A stretch of 64,000 nucleotides of DNA, taken from the NCBI GenBank assembly GCA_000827325.1, contig KN832889.1:657389-721388 (forward strand), in the 5' to 3' direction. This DNA is from Oidiodendron maius Zn. Its lineage: Eukaryota; Ascomycota; Leotiomycetes; Myxotrichaceae. The translations under genes were made by a program, and so were the position numbers. The notes below the pieces were generated by a model. The model had not been told where the DNA came from and searched no databases. It saw only the letters and a program-made list of their open reading frames with translations. Below, in pieces: positions 46,666 to 57,973 of the stretch; position 1 is the first letter of the stretch; every line of letters begins with the position of its first letter.

Positions 46666-47139
46666 CGCGATATTACAGGAGAAGACGTCTGATAAGGGCG
46701 AGGAGCGTCGTCACAGAGTATCCTGTTGAAATGACTTGTACTCGGCTTTCCCCGCTTTCTGTACTATATAGGGGGTTGCTCCCACCTCCAACAGTATGTC
46801 ACTAAGCAATTTTCACTTCTCTATACCTTATTTCAACATATCCCGTACTTGGTTGTCACCTTTAGCGGCTCCGCTAGAAGCTTTCCTGTTGCACTGTACA
46901 CGTACCATGCCGAAGGACATGCACACAGAGACAGGACAACGACTGCTTAGTTTCGGCTCGTAGTTCAGTCTGTTTATGGTTGGCCACCAGAGGCAGCAAG
47001 GAATTATATCAGCGTCTCTGTGCTGTCTAATTGCCCAGATCCGACATGAAGGGATGTTGGGTCGTAGTCTTACACGTCCTTTAGATCAGATCCATAGTGT
47101 GGTGTTAATCAATACGATGAATTCATGAAATGGAGAGGC
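46666..47139. other. Spacer between convergent genes
   Basis: No supported gene. Confidence 0.5.
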
Positions 47140-48314
47140 TCACTGCTCAGCTTTATCGAGCCTCGCAAAGACCCTCATCGTATGCTCCCACACAATTTTA
47201 CCAACGCCTTTACTATGGTACTCGTCCAGGATGCTCTTCTTTCCGGTAGCCTTCCCATCCCAATCAACAGCGTAGCCCCCACTACCTACCTCCCCATTCA
47301 ACCCCTTCAAAATAGACACTCCTTCTGGTACCGGCGTGCCAACAGCAGTGGCAGATCCAGCGGCAGGCTTCGCCGGGGGGTACATCCCGCTGGTAGCATG
47401 GAAGAGCTGCCTCGCACCGGTCTCCTCCGCATTCACAGCGAATGGGCTCATCACCGGCGACAATACCTTAATTGCAAGCCTTGCCCAGAATGGCAATTCC
47501 CTAGCACCGCCTGTCATTACGAGGTTGGGAGATGAGTGTACGAACGACGATCCAGTCTCACGAAGAGCCAGCTCCTCCGCCATGAAGTCATTCATGACAA
47601 TTGAGTGGGACGCGCATTTTCCAACAGAGAATGTGTTTTTGAGTTCCAGGTCGTCGAAATTAAGCTTGCCCTCGTGGCCTGGGCCGAGGACGGACAGCGT
47701 GCGGGAGAAATGAGGAGTCGACGTCGTGGCTGTTTGAAGGAGGGGCAGGAGGTTGGTGATGAAACGCATGCGGGAGTAGTAAGTCAAGGTAAACTTCCTA
47801 TCCAACCCTTCCGGGTTTTCTATATCCCAGCATTGTCAGCTTAGGGCCTCTCATCGCACTAGAAACTTGGAGAGAGGGAATTAAAACAGTCCGACACGAA
47901 CCCTCGCGACCCCTCAAATGCAGATTTCCCTGAGTCTGCACCACAACATTGAGCTTGGTCTCCTTATCCTTGATCTCCGCGCATATACGATCCACCTCTC
48001 GCAGCTCGGACACATCGCCTTTCAGGAACTCCACACGGCTGTCCGAGTTCAGCAACTTGCATTCGTTAATGATGCGCTCGGCCGCTGCGGTATTGCGGCC
48101 CACGATATACACGCGCGGGGAGATGGTATTCGTAACGAAGGCTTTGGCAGTATATTCCCCGATTCCAGACGTAGCTCCGACTATAAGAGATGCTCTGTTA
48201 GCTATATAGGTAAGCTGTGGTCTAGGGAGTGCCAGTACCAAAGAGCGCCACGAGACCAGGCCCTAGCTCCCTCAGTTGGGCATTTGAAGCGTGAACAATT
48301 TCAAGGGCAACCAT
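47140..48314 (-). CDS. Short-chain dehydrogenase/reductase (fungal SDR of uncertain substrate)
   Basis: Three exons, 48314-48239, 48180-47902 and 47819-47140, 344 aa. The first splice creates LVALFVGATSGIGEYTAKAF, the TGxxxGIG cofactor loop. VYIVGRN and FLKGDVSELREVD follow, typical of the second and third Rossmann strands. The NNAG-equivalent position reads QTQGN. The catalytic region is DRKFTLTYYSRMRF, where the canonical YxxxK Lys appears as Arg; this variation is shared by a fungal SDR subgroup, so activity is plausible but unproven. No transmembrane segment or signal peptide is obvious. Nearest neighbour is the convergent Zn2Cys6 gene. Confidence 0.86.
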
Positions 48315-48879
48315 CGCGATCTCAATTGAGGAACTAAAAGTATTATACAGACATGTGGAGCAAGGTCCTCAGCTGGAGGCGCGGCTGTTAAACCGCCGCC
48401 ACCTTTCCTCTGTTATATAATTACGCGAAGAAATACTAAGGCCGCGTTAGGGCATCATGTTTATTTTGTAGTTTTTGAAACAATTATACCCACAAAACAC
48501 AACGGTTAGGAGGTTAGAGGTTAGGGTTGGTTAGAATTAGCCTCGGGGGGCTTGGGTGGCGTCTGACCCCCCATATTAGTTTGTCTTTTTAAAATTGGGT
48601 GTTATCTTGGTTAAGTTAGGTAGTTAGGCGTAACTATTCAAAAGAGGAAAGGTGGCGGCGGTTTAGCTGGTCCCTGTTTATATTAGATTGAGCTTTGTAA
48701 CGCGTGTCCTCTTCTGCCTTGAGAACAGCACGATCTATTACCCGTACTTTTGTTGCATAATAGGGTGTTCTAGACAGCCGTATTTTTAATGTGGCAAGGC
48801 TTATAAGAGGGGTCATAGCCACATCAGTAGGGAAGGGACAAGCACTTCTGAAAGCACCACTCAATACACCTATTATCTG
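48315..48879. other. Intergenic, promoter side of the SDR gene
   Basis: No supported gene. It shades into repeat-derived DNA on the right. Confidence 0.45.
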
Positions 48880-49077
48880 ACAAGTGCTGCCTAGCAAAAG
48901 TAAGTATCTGGCAGCATAAAGGAGTCCATCTCTGTCCTTGCTCTTGTCCCCTCCTTGCTCTTGTCTCCTCCTTGCTCTTGTCTCCTCCTTGCTCTTGTCT
49001 CCTCCTTTCTCTCTTTAGAATAGTCGATTGAAGCAATATACAAGCACTATCCTATTGTGCAATTCTACGTGCCATCA
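48880..49077 (-). mobile_element. Diverged solo LTR, relative of 51901-52070
   Basis: The right half (ttagaatagtc.., caa.ctacaag, gctat.ctattgtgcaa) matches the right half of the LTR at 51901-52070. No internal retrotransposon region is joined to it. It is a fossil with an embedded minisatellite, probably old. Confidence 0.5.
48938..49005. repeat. 17-bp minisatellite, four units
   Basis: Unit ttgctcttgtctcctcc, four head-to-tail copies with one difference in the first. It lies inside the LTR-like segment. Confidence 0.9.
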
Positions 49078-49320
49078 CACAAATATCCCCAAAGTAACCC
49101 TAACTATCCTTTATGCGTAAAGTCCAAATTCGATAGATTGGCTAGATCCAACTTAAAGTATTCAGAGGGAGTGTTAAAAGGAGACGACTGTCTCATATCG
49201 ATGTTAGAGACCAAAGAATGATTGGATACCATAACGTCATCACTTCCAAAAGGATTTAGAGGTCCCAGATATTGCTGTTGGTTATTAGAACCCTGCTGAG
49301 GAAGGTTTCTAGTAGTAGGC

Positions 49321-49370
49321 GAATCAGATAAGTGAGTTGCTGGGCTCTGAGCAACTCACTTATCTGATTC
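49321..49370. repeat. Perfect 21-bp hairpin with 8-nt loop
   Basis: The arm gaatcagataagtgagttgc plus t (49321-49341) is exactly complementary to 49350-49370; the loop is gggctctg. It stands at the edge of the pogo-like relic. The perfect stem in otherwise decayed DNA is unusual. Confidence 0.9.
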
Positions 49371-49830
49371 TCTCATGGCCAGAGAAATTATCCATTTATA
49401 AGAGCACCTTTCTCCCTTATATCTTGTAATCAAACTAGTGTAAAACTCCTTACAAATAACATCTGTCATCCACTTTGATTTATTATATCGGTGCTGAATT
49501 TGAAGGAGACGTCTATTTATATTCTTAAAACATTATGGGTTTTTAGAAGAACCAATTATCCAGGGATCTAGCTTCTCACTCCTATCTGTATTTGCTGCTA
49601 AAGTGAGAGTAATTCGATTTTTTGCCTTCTTATTTCAATATAGGCCAGTTTTATCTATATTTAAAATATCTTGAGGGTAGTATTGTTTGCAAAGGAGCTG
49701 AATATCAGCCATTTGTATAACCATTTCAGGGTAATTAATTATAGCAGAACCTGCCTTACTATATAAGATATATTCCTTGATTTTATACCTCTTTATAAAT
49801 CCCTCTAGCTACCTGTTTGACTATTTCAGC
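49371..49830 (-). pseudogene. Fot1/pogo-type transposase relic
   Basis: On the minus strand, scraps of a pogo DDE transposase are readable across frames: MADIQLLCKQYYPQDIL, NIDKTGLYWNKKA (first catalytic Asp block), TLAANTD, KLDPWIIGSSKNP, CFKNINRRLLQIQHRYNKS and KWMTDVICKEF. Stop codons, mostly TAA and TAG from C-to-T changes, and frame changes are frequent, as expected from RIP. The HTH/CENP-B part is unrecognisable. Confidence 0.72.
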
Positions 49831-50401
49831 TCTTATATATTTTAATATTAAGAAAGAGGGTACTAAATTATAGAGGCTACTGCTTTGAAAATATCTCCAG
49901 TTATTATACCACCCTTTTGTTATATCTACTACTACTATTTAAATAATATAGCGTTAAGATCTAGCTAATTGCTTTTAAAGTATCTTTTTGATTGAAGGTA
50001 TAAGGTAGGCTAAGTATTATTATTAAGGTAGCTATATTTTAGAGAGAGGATCTTTAAGATCTATACTTGATTAAGGAGGTGGCCTGTTTAAGTATTAAAC
50101 CAGGATATTTGGGTCTATTAAGTGCCTAGACGCTATACGTAATGTTGTCAGATACTGCAGCGTTCGAGGTCTGTTATAATACGTCTCCTTTTCAGGGGAT
50201 ATTAAGAGGATTGAGATGATTGAGAGGCTATAACTATAAGAATATCATACCAAATTAATAAGGTTGGGACTAAAGAATCATAAGAATATTCCAGTTCAGA
50301 GGTTATCTTATTTTGCTAAGAAAAGTTTTCAGGACTGGCTGGCGCATTCTTATTGGCCATGTATTCTTATATAAGGGTATTCTTATGGGAAGGTTTTACT
50401 G
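49831..50401. other. TA-rich DNA ending in a pogo-like terminal repeat
   Basis: No gene is supported. The right edge (about 50362-50401) reads gtattcttatataagggtat, then tcttatgggaaggttttactg and TA. It is close to the right end of the MITE at 54729-54914, so it probably marks the end of the decayed pogo-like element. Confidence 0.5.
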
Positions 50402-50812
50402 TAATAACGTTTGCTAGTTTATAAAATCCATACAATCTAGTTTGTACTGCAGTACAAACTACTAGACACCCTGTCCAGCGCCAGCTACATGCGATGGCAC
50501 CCCCCCCAATCGTATACCACTGACACGTTCCCTACGCTGGCCTAGAAGGCACTCCTGGGGTCCTCTACCACCTCTACTCTGGCACCGGCAGCACCTATCT
50601 GAGCCAATTACTTCCTGGGCTCGTCCATTGCGGCAAATCCCATGGTACTGCACCTGAGCTACCCAAAGGGTTAAGGGCCTGTGCCCACCAAATCAAATCA
50701 ATAAGAATCACTTCGAAAGCTGCTCTGAATGACGAAATAAATGGTATTTATGAGGAGTAGAAATGGTCTAAGACGTGACAGAAATACATCACACCCGTGG
50801 GAAATCCCACCC
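50402..50812. other. Intergenic
   Basis: No supported gene; 3' flank of the small secreted protein gene. Confidence 0.45.
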
Positions 50813-51232
50813 TCAAATCATGTACATCGCCGCGCCAATCATTACCGCGCCCCAGACAGGAGCTTCCGTTGCCATGGCCCCCGAACTCGACGTAGAGGAC
50901 GCCGTGAAAAATGCTAGGGCGGTCGAATCAGCCATGACAATGCTATTGAGCGCACTCAGCGAGCTGAGCGCATCGCTCTGAGCAGCCCCCGTAGCCGTGG
51001 CTGCCACACTGCTCAAGCTCGCAACGGCCGCTGTAGCCTTACTGAAAGCCGCCGCCGCAAAACTAAACTCCAGGGAGAACGCGGCAGCAGTATTGGTTGC
51101 AGCGACTGCAGAAATGCTTGCATCTTGTGCTGACACGATTGACGCTTCCGCGGCAGTATTGGATTGGGCGAGGACCGGAAAGATACAGGTGATAATAGCC
51201 ACAGCCGCGATGGGAAGGCTTGAGTAACGCAT
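50813..51232 (-). CDS. Small Ala/Ser-rich secreted protein, probably GPI-anchored
   Basis: Single exon, 139 aa, ATG at 51232. Residues 1-22 form a clear signal peptide (hydrophobic core AAVAIITCIFPVLA, cleavage near AQS). The middle is almost entirely Ala, Ser, Thr, Val and Phe in amphipathic-looking blocks (SISAVAATNTAAAFSLE.., AAAAFSKATAAVASLSSV). The end is a small-residue site (SSTSSSGA) followed by a hydrophobic tail (APVWGAVMIGAAMYMI), the form of a GPI-attachment signal. No cysteines occur in the mature part. I recognise no family. It is presumably a cell-wall or surface protein. Confidence 0.75.
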   Translation of the reverse strand: MRYSSLPIAAVAIITCIFPVLAQSNTAAEASIVSAQDASISAVAATNTAAAFSLEFSFAAAAFSKATAAVASLSSVAATATGAAQSDALSSLSALNSIVMADSTALAFFTASSTSSSGAMATEAPVWGAVMIGAAMYMI

Positions 51233-51900
51233 GTTGGGATTGATAGTTGGCTTGGATACGACTGGGCTTGTCCACGAAGAGGGGATTGAGTTTGTGAGAG
51301 AGTTTGAAGAGAGTAGAGGGTGATCTGTTGCAGTGCAAAGAAGAAGTAGCAGCTTATACTTTCGTATTTATATGCAAACTTCAGCTGAAGTGTCTTTACT
51401 CTGTACTCATCTAACTAAACAAGCTGGGATCCGCCTCTAAATATGATTAAGAACGGAATAGTCTCTGCTCACTTTCAAGGAGCCGCAAGGCAAATCGCAT
51501 AATACAGGCACACGGTAGCAGAGCCCTGCGACATTAATGTCCCTAGAGTCTCAAATTTCACTCAACCCTTGATATAACAATACACTTTAGGCAAAGACAT
51601 ACATGCTTAGGACCCAGGTATGCTTATGTACAAGTGCTTAAGACGCGCTAAAATAATAGAGGGGCTTATTGGAGCATGATTATTGGTTAGTTATGCTTCT
51701 CGACAGGGATGCTTAGATTGATGAACCGGCTGAAACTGTACTAATCGATATCCTGGTCACACAGTCCGCTATCTTACATCAGAACTAGTTACAACTGAAA
51801 AGCTACAGCAAGAAAGGGACAAGATTTGCCAAGTAACGCGGGATCTGACCCGGATATCTGCCACCACTTGTTGCTGTGCCGGTCATATTTGTTGAACCCC
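51233..51900. other. Intergenic
   Basis: No supported gene; promoter side of the small secreted protein. Confidence 0.45.
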
Positions 51901-52070
51901 TGGTTGTGACGCTCGCAACACAATTGTCGCATAATCAAACAGTTGTTGCCTAGACTCAACGTCCTTCATCCTTCTTGCTCTTTCTTTCTTTCCCCTTTAG
52001 CTTAGAATAGTCAGTAGACGCAATCTACAAGTGCTATACTATTGTGCAGTTGTATATGCCGCCACAACCA
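51901..52070 (-). mobile_element. 170-bp solo LTR
   Basis: Begins tggttgtgacg and ends ccgccacaacca, so the termini are inverted complements with TG..CA. The inner part matches 48880-49077. No internal region or partner is adjacent, and no 5-bp target duplication is seen. It is a fossil LTR, superfamily uncertain. Confidence 0.6.
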
Positions 52071-52663
52071 TAAGATATTAGCTCGTGTGGTAGCACCGTA
52101 AGACTTGTGTTTATGGACCTTTTTGAAATATGATTTTATAAGTAATATGGAGGCACAATATTCGATACCGAACAGGCCCTAAGTTAAAAAATACGTAGCC
52201 AAACTTCTCATTCCAGTATAGCCTGAGATAAGGTTTGCGAGAAGGGGACCCGAATAACCCGAGCTAGGCGAGTCCACGCTAACGAAATTAAACCACAGGG
52301 TGTCACATCTGTCGTGTTTTATGTTGGTCGTGTTGATGACTAAATGTAATATGTAAAGGCTCTGCGTATCCTGCGTACTTTGAACTGCTCCATGACATGT
52401 CCGCCATGCCTCGACAATCGTAAGGTGGCTAGCTTCCTTCCTCTAATTACTAGTCGCTCTCAGCTTCTCAAGCCGATATACTCTTATAAGAGGGAACTTT
52501 TCCATTGCTTTCTATGTTGGTCCTTTCTTTATTTCGATGATATTCTATTGAGCACAATCTCCTAACCATCCGCCCTTCTCACTGTCCTTCCTTCACATAT
52601 ACTTCGCAACTTTAATTATCCCCACTTTCCTTAACATCAAAATTTCTCATCCAACTACAAGCC
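52071..52663. other. Promoter side of the aspartic protease gene
   Basis: No supported gene. The last 100 bp are pyrimidine-rich, as in many fungal 5' leaders. Confidence 0.5.
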
Positions 52664-54233
52664 ATGAAGGGCATCGCCGTAGTCGCTGCCGTCGGCAGTC
52701 TCCTGGCAACTACCATTCAAGCTCGGGATGGAGTGGTCCGCTTCGATATTAAGAGACGGCAGCATAACGTGCCACCCAGGCTGGCTCGGCGTTCGGAGTC
52801 GACACTGCCAGTGTCGCTTGCGAACAACGTAGAGAATGGCGCCTATTTCGTCGATGTCTCCATGGGCACGCCTCCGCAGAGACTGAGCCTGCAGCTCGAC
52901 ACCGGCAGCAGTGATACCTGGGCTCCCTTGACCAGCGCTTCCATCTGCCAGCGGTCGGCAGGAAATCCTCAAGGATGTAGCTTTGGAGCCTGTATGCACA
53001 TTCCCTTGTAGAAAGTAGATTTTCTTTTATGGCAAGCCTGAGAGCGTATGTGCTTACGTTTTATATTTGCTAGTTAACCCTAACACCTCCTCTACATTCA
53101 AGGACATTGGCCCGAATCAGTTCTCAATTACGTATGGCGACAACACCATGTCGACTGGCGACTATTTCTCGGACGTCTTGGAAATTGGTGGGACGGAATT
53201 GAAGAATTTCACAATGGGGTTGGGTGCCAATACCACGAATTCTTGGGGATTGGTCGGCGTGGGGTATGCCAGCGGCGAAGCGATTACTCAGAGCGGTCAG
53301 AATTTGGCGGCTGAGTATCCAAATCTCCCCGCCTTCCTCATGGAAAAAAACATGATCAACACGGTAGCGTATAGCCTGTGGCTGAATGATCTGCAAGCCA
53401 GCACGGGTAACATCCTATTTGGCGCTATCGATACCGAGCAATACCATGGTGATCTCGTCAGAGTAAATGTCCTCAAAGACCCCCGGATTGGGATCATCGA
53501 CCAGTTCACCGTCGCCTTAACGTCCATACAAGCTGTCAGTTCTACCGGGAACGACTCATTGTCCTCGTTGGAATTCCCCATCGCCGTCGACCTTGACTCC
53601 GGCACTACCCTGTCCCTCCTTCCCACCGACCTGGCTGAGGAGGTTTGGAGGGAGGCTGGCGCTTCTTACGATACAGACGCTCAGTCAGCGCTGATCCCGT
53701 GCTCTAGGAGTAATAGTAGCGGCTACTTCGCGTTTGGGTTTGGCGGCGAGGGTGGGCCCGTTATTAATGTCCACATGAGCGAGCTTGTCCTCCCCTTGGT
53801 CGTCAACACGACTGCGGAACAGACTACTTGCAGGTTCGGCATCCAGAACATGACTGCGAGTCCTGATGCCCTCTACCTCTTCGGTGACACCATCCTGCGG
53901 TCCGCCTATGTCGTCTACGATCTAGTGAACAATGAAGTCGGCATTGCGCAAACCAACTTAAACGCGACAAGTACTAATGTTGTAGCCTTCGCCTCTTCCG
54001 GCGCGCCTATCCCGTCCTCAACACCAGCCCCCAGCCAGGCCCAAATTGCCAACAATGCCAGCTCGACCACGCCGCCAAGCTTCTCAGCAGAGCTCGGCTT
54101 CGGAAACGGTACTACTGGCTCTGGAAACGGCAATGCCGGCTCCACGCCATCTGTTCTTGACTACCCCCAGCTGGTCTTCATTGGTGTTAGTGTGTTCTTC
54201 GCGATGGCCGGCAGCGGGTTCTTTATGTTATAG
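52664..54233 (+). CDS. Secreted GPI-type aspartic protease (yapsin/OpsB-like)
   Basis: Two exons, 52664-52991 and 53074-54233, 495 aa. It starts with a signal peptide (about residues 1-20). The propeptide has basic processing sites (KRR at 30-32, RLARR at 39-43). The first catalytic motif LDTGSSDTW has Asp79, and VDLDSGTTLSLLP holds Asp284. The flap Tyr lies in the ITYGDNT region. Many N-x-S/T sites (for example NTTNS, NATS) suggest N-glycosylation. A Ser/Thr/Pro- and Gly/Asn-rich stalk and a C-terminal hydrophobic tail (LVFIGVSVFFAMAGSGFFML) fit a GPI signal. Such proteases act at the plasma membrane or wall, often cutting after basic residues. Intact. Confidence 0.92.
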
Positions 54234-54728
54234 GTTGCAAAAGTACCTGCCTGGGTGGCTATTGCCTCTCTGCTAGCTGTTGTAAACTTTTCATAACTAT
54301 GTTGAGTTCTGTCATGAGCTTGGGCGCAGTACTTGGTTAACCAGGTGGACAACACGGAAAATAGCGTCAACAATAGTGCGCTGGTTAATTTTTTTTGGTA
54401 TTTTCCAGGCTCGAATTGACTGCAAGCTAAACCACTATCGTATATGAATGGAACCTTGAATTCTGAGCTGAAAGGCTGTTGCTGTGTTTCATCAGGTCAT
54501 TCTTCCAATGCTACGGGCGTTTTAACAGCGCCGCAGCTGCAGGTGGCTTTGTAAGGCAGCGGCTAGATGCCAGATACTATGTTCCTAAACATGGCTGCTG
54601 TTTAACATGCTCCTTCAATTCATTAATCTTATGCTCGCTTCTATTTGTTCTTTCTTCATGCCCTTCGCCACACTCTTTTCTCGCGATTTCTTCCTGATTT
54701 TATTCGCTATGAATCCCATTCAGGTCTA
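54234..54728. other. Intergenic
   Basis: No supported gene; 3' flank of the protease gene. Confidence 0.45.
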
Positions 54729-54914
54729 CAGTAAAATCTGGATATAAAGATGTGTTTGGGGCCGAGAAATATTAAAAATATTACGAGATTATGCTTAAGC
54801 TAAGTGGTGGATTTCACCAAAATTTATCTCTGCGAGACCGGAAGATTTAACGATATTATCGAGGCTTTTAGTACTGTATTCTTATATCGAGAATCCTTAT
54901 AGCGAGGTTTACTG
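54729..54914. mobile_element. 186-bp pogo-like MITE
   Basis: The ends cagtaaaatctggatataaa and the reverse complement of ..tatagcgaggtttactg share CAGTAAA followed by a looser ATAA.GAT match. TA stands outside both ends (54727-54728 and 54915-54916). No coding capacity; composition is AT-rich. The right end resembles the sequence ending at 50401, so both may be mobilised by the same pogo/Fot1 family. Confidence 0.7.
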
Positions 54915-55064
54915 TACGCTGTTGCCGCGGGTGCCAACTTTTCACTCCTTGCTCTCGTTCACCTTGTCCCTTACGCTATACCCTTCTTTACTCGCGTCTC
55001 TCTACTTATCTCAAAAAATCTCACGCACCTATACCTCCTTCATCGACACCACACATTTGGGTCA

Positions 55065-55400
55065 TGGCCCTGTGCAGCTGTTGCCATCCAGCTAACCTAC
55101 GTCGCAGTCTACGTATTTTGTGTTAAGGTCTTCTAATTTTCGTGGGACGGCATCCACATTCGCAGAGGCAGGTCGTCGAGCAACTACCCTCGCCACGGTA
55201 AACATGACTTCCATCTTCGCGGGGTTCCATCACGCCTTCCTTGCAGACTTGCTTGGGCTCTCTCTCCAAGACCATAGATGGCATCTACCGGTCAGCAGGG
55301 TTGATGACGTGCGTACTACTTCTCCTCTATACGATGATGATTGCAGCATCAGAGCGTCTTAATAGAATCAAAGAGAGAACTCTTATTGGTAGTTTGAATT
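55065..55400 (+). pseudogene. Ferric-reductase-like (FRE) membrane protein, N-terminal relic
   Basis: Three consecutive frames carry pieces in the order of fungal metalloreductases: WPCAAVAIQLTYVAVYVFCV, then TLATVNMTSIFAGFHHAFLADLLGLSL, then KTIDGIYRSAGLMTCVLLLL. The last two correspond to the helix before, and the IHR-type loop at, the start of the haem-binding transmembrane domain. At least two frame changes separate them (near 55115-55120 and near 55265), and nothing of the flavin or NAD domain follows. It is a dead host gene fragment. Confidence 0.62.
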
Positions 55401-56702
55401 TTCCATTAACTCGCCGCCGAAAGATCTTGTCGTCGCTTTGCTGTATGCTATCATCAACGAAATTTCCCCCGTACACTCGATTGACATGCTGAAGGGCAGA
55501 TAGTTGGCATCTAGTATCACGCCATTTTGTACTAGAGGGCGAGGCCATTGACATAAATCACCATTAAGCATCTTAAATTGCTTCATGCCAGTTGAGTGAA
55601 AGACTTGGCGTGAATATACACAGCCGTATCTGCCGGCCTTATGTGGCCCGTGCGAGACAAATGCCCCTCTAGGCCATCAGTAGCTTATAGTAGAATGTTT
55701 TCGCCACCCACTCGGCTTTGTTTGGGACCGCAATGGAAAAGCGGCATGTGCTGGTGGAATTACTTTCTCTGCATCTTTGCTAATGCGCACCGATAAAGTA
55801 CTTGACGAGTGAGAGGAGACATAACTTCAAAGCTGAGGCTCGTTATGATCTGTTTGCTATCGAGCCACAGCGGTACAACCGAACCAAACCGCATCTTAGT
55901 AGTTGTTGCATATACAATATGGTAGCGGACGGTCCGCAAATACTTCTACACAATAGTTACAACCTCAAATAATTAGAATTGACATGACTTGGACTGGGGC
56001 GCAAAGGGCATAGGACATGAGACTGCAGAGGTCTGCCCTGGAGAGTTAAAGTTCTAATCATCTCGTTATCAAATTCCTATATTCCAAGCCGAGTTCATAG
56101 TCGGCGTGCGGGCTCGGGGATGCGAAAGGAAAATCACTTCCGACTCACCGCTCTGTGTGTAAATGGACCATGAACCGACGACGGCTATATTAGCCTAATA
56201 CTCGTTCCATAGGACGGCTAGTTTTGCGAATTAGATTTCATCATGAAGCTTTGTGGGACGGAAAGCCTCCCAAAGTATCCAGCTGCGGATATCTCACTTC
56301 ACTGCGGGGCAATTAGAGTGCTGGTGAAACTCTGCGCGACCGTGCTACTGTATGTATATAAGTATATTGACCACTACAGTCAAACTAACTCAACATCTTG
56401 AACCTCTCCTTATCTCATTCCTCGGTCTGCGCGATATCATTTCCGTTAAGATAGAAAGCATGGGCACGTGCGTTATACGGTGTGGGCTACCCGAAGCGTC
56501 AGCTAGGGGCAGGTGATTTTAACTAGACACTAAAAAATCGGCACTTGACCCTATCCGCTACAAGAGTGGGAGGATGGAGGAGGCTAGTCTGCTTTCGCTT
56601 AAAGTTAAACCCCCCACCCCTCGAATCCAGAGATTTCTCAAATATCTACATTTCGTTATTGAATCTACTGAGCATCTATTGTTCCCGATTCTCAGTTTGA
56701 CG
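55401..56702. other. Intergenic before the alpha-hydroxyacid dehydrogenase
   Basis: No supported gene. The frame of the next gene is open back to an ATG at 56574, but the extra 43 residues do not look like this family. Confidence 0.45.
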
Positions 56703-57973
56703 ATGGACGACATACCTATGGCCTCCAGCATGAGAGACAAGATCGTGCTCAGTATTGAAGACATACAGGAGCAAGGTTCCAAAAAACTTCCCAAGTCTGC
56801 AAGAGGTGAGCTCTCGTTCCTCCCACCATCGAAATATGATATTTATCTTAGAGAGGGCATCAATCTGACCGGCCACTTTTTAGACTTTTTCAATTCCGGC
56901 GCGACATCCCAAGTAACCGTACATGAGAATAATACCGCCTTCAAAAAATACCGCCTTCGGCCACGCGTCCTCGTGAACGTCTCCAAAGTAGACCCCAGCA
57001 CTACTGTATTTGGCTCCAAGATTTCGTTCCCCGTCTGTGTCTCTCCAACTGGCAATCAAGCCATGGCTCATATGGATGGTGAACTCGCAACCTCCAGAGC
57101 GTGCGCAAAATACAATATCCACATGGGTGTCTCTTCATTCGCCAATCATTCTATTGAGGAAGTCCGGGAAGCCAGTAATAAAGTTGGGACGATTAAACAT
57201 GCCATGCAGTTGTATACCATGAAAGATCGCGTCCTCCAAGAACGTGTTATCAAGCGAGCGGAAGCAGCCGGATGTGTAGCCATTTTGTTGACTGGTGACA
57301 GTCCCGCTCTTGGCGTTAGGTACAATGAATGGCGCAACGACTTCCGTACCCCACCTGGTCTGGGGTTTCCCATGATGGAAAAATCCTCACAGCAAATCCT
57401 CGCACAAACGCATGATGCTGGCTTCCTATCCATGAACTCAGATTATCATTCCTGGGCTGATGACATTCCTTGGATTCGCTCTAAAACCAAGATGGAGATC
57501 TGGATCAAGGGTGTATTGACAGCAGAAGATGTATTACTTGCAAGGGAATATGGATGTGATGGCGTGGTGGTAAGTAACCATGGTGGACGACAGCTGGATG
57601 ATAGTCCAGCAACTATTGATGCATTACCGGAATGTGTTAAAGCAGCAGAAGGGAAGATCAGGATCCACATCGATGGTGGAATTAGAAGCGGCGCGGATAT
57701 CTTCAAGGCACTGGCAATGGGAGCAGAGTGCTGTTGGATCGGTAGGCCGGTTCTCTGGGGTTTAGCGGTAAGGTTCCTCTCAAGGTTTGGACGCTGAGAA
57801 ACTCGACTAATTGATTTCAGTACAATGGAGAAAAGGGAGTTGAAAAGGTTTTGGAGGTGTTGTATGGCGAGTTCAGAAGGGTTATGATGTTTACGGGATG
57901 TACGAGCGTAGCGGATATTTCGAGAGCGAAGATAGGAATTGCCATGGCAAACGGTCCTTTGGGACGGCTATAA
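56703..57973 (+). CDS. FMN-dependent alpha-hydroxyacid dehydrogenase (lactate/glycolate oxidase family)
   Basis: Exons 56703-56805, 56884-57767 and 57821-57973 give 379 aa; starting at the upstream ATG 56574 would give 422. The first intron (78 nt) is a multiple of three and open, but its removal joins KLPKSAR to DFFNSGAT as in homologues. TIM-barrel FMN signatures: FNSGAT.., YRLRPRVLVNVSKVD, FPVCVSPTG, LTGDSPALGVRYNEWRNDF, IWIKGVLTAEDV, catalytic His and Arg in VSNHGGRQLD, and phosphate-binding IDGGIRSGADIFKALAMGA with IGRP. It oxidises L-2-hydroxy acids to 2-oxo acids. The exact substrate is unknown. No targeting peptide is obvious with the chosen start. LTGDS replaces the more common TVDTP at the glycolate-oxidase loop. 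Confidence 0.88.

Noticed and set aside
47140-47713. Plus-strand frames over the SDR gene (47125-47535, 47336-47713)
   Set aside because: Antisense shadows of the 680-bp third SDR exon.
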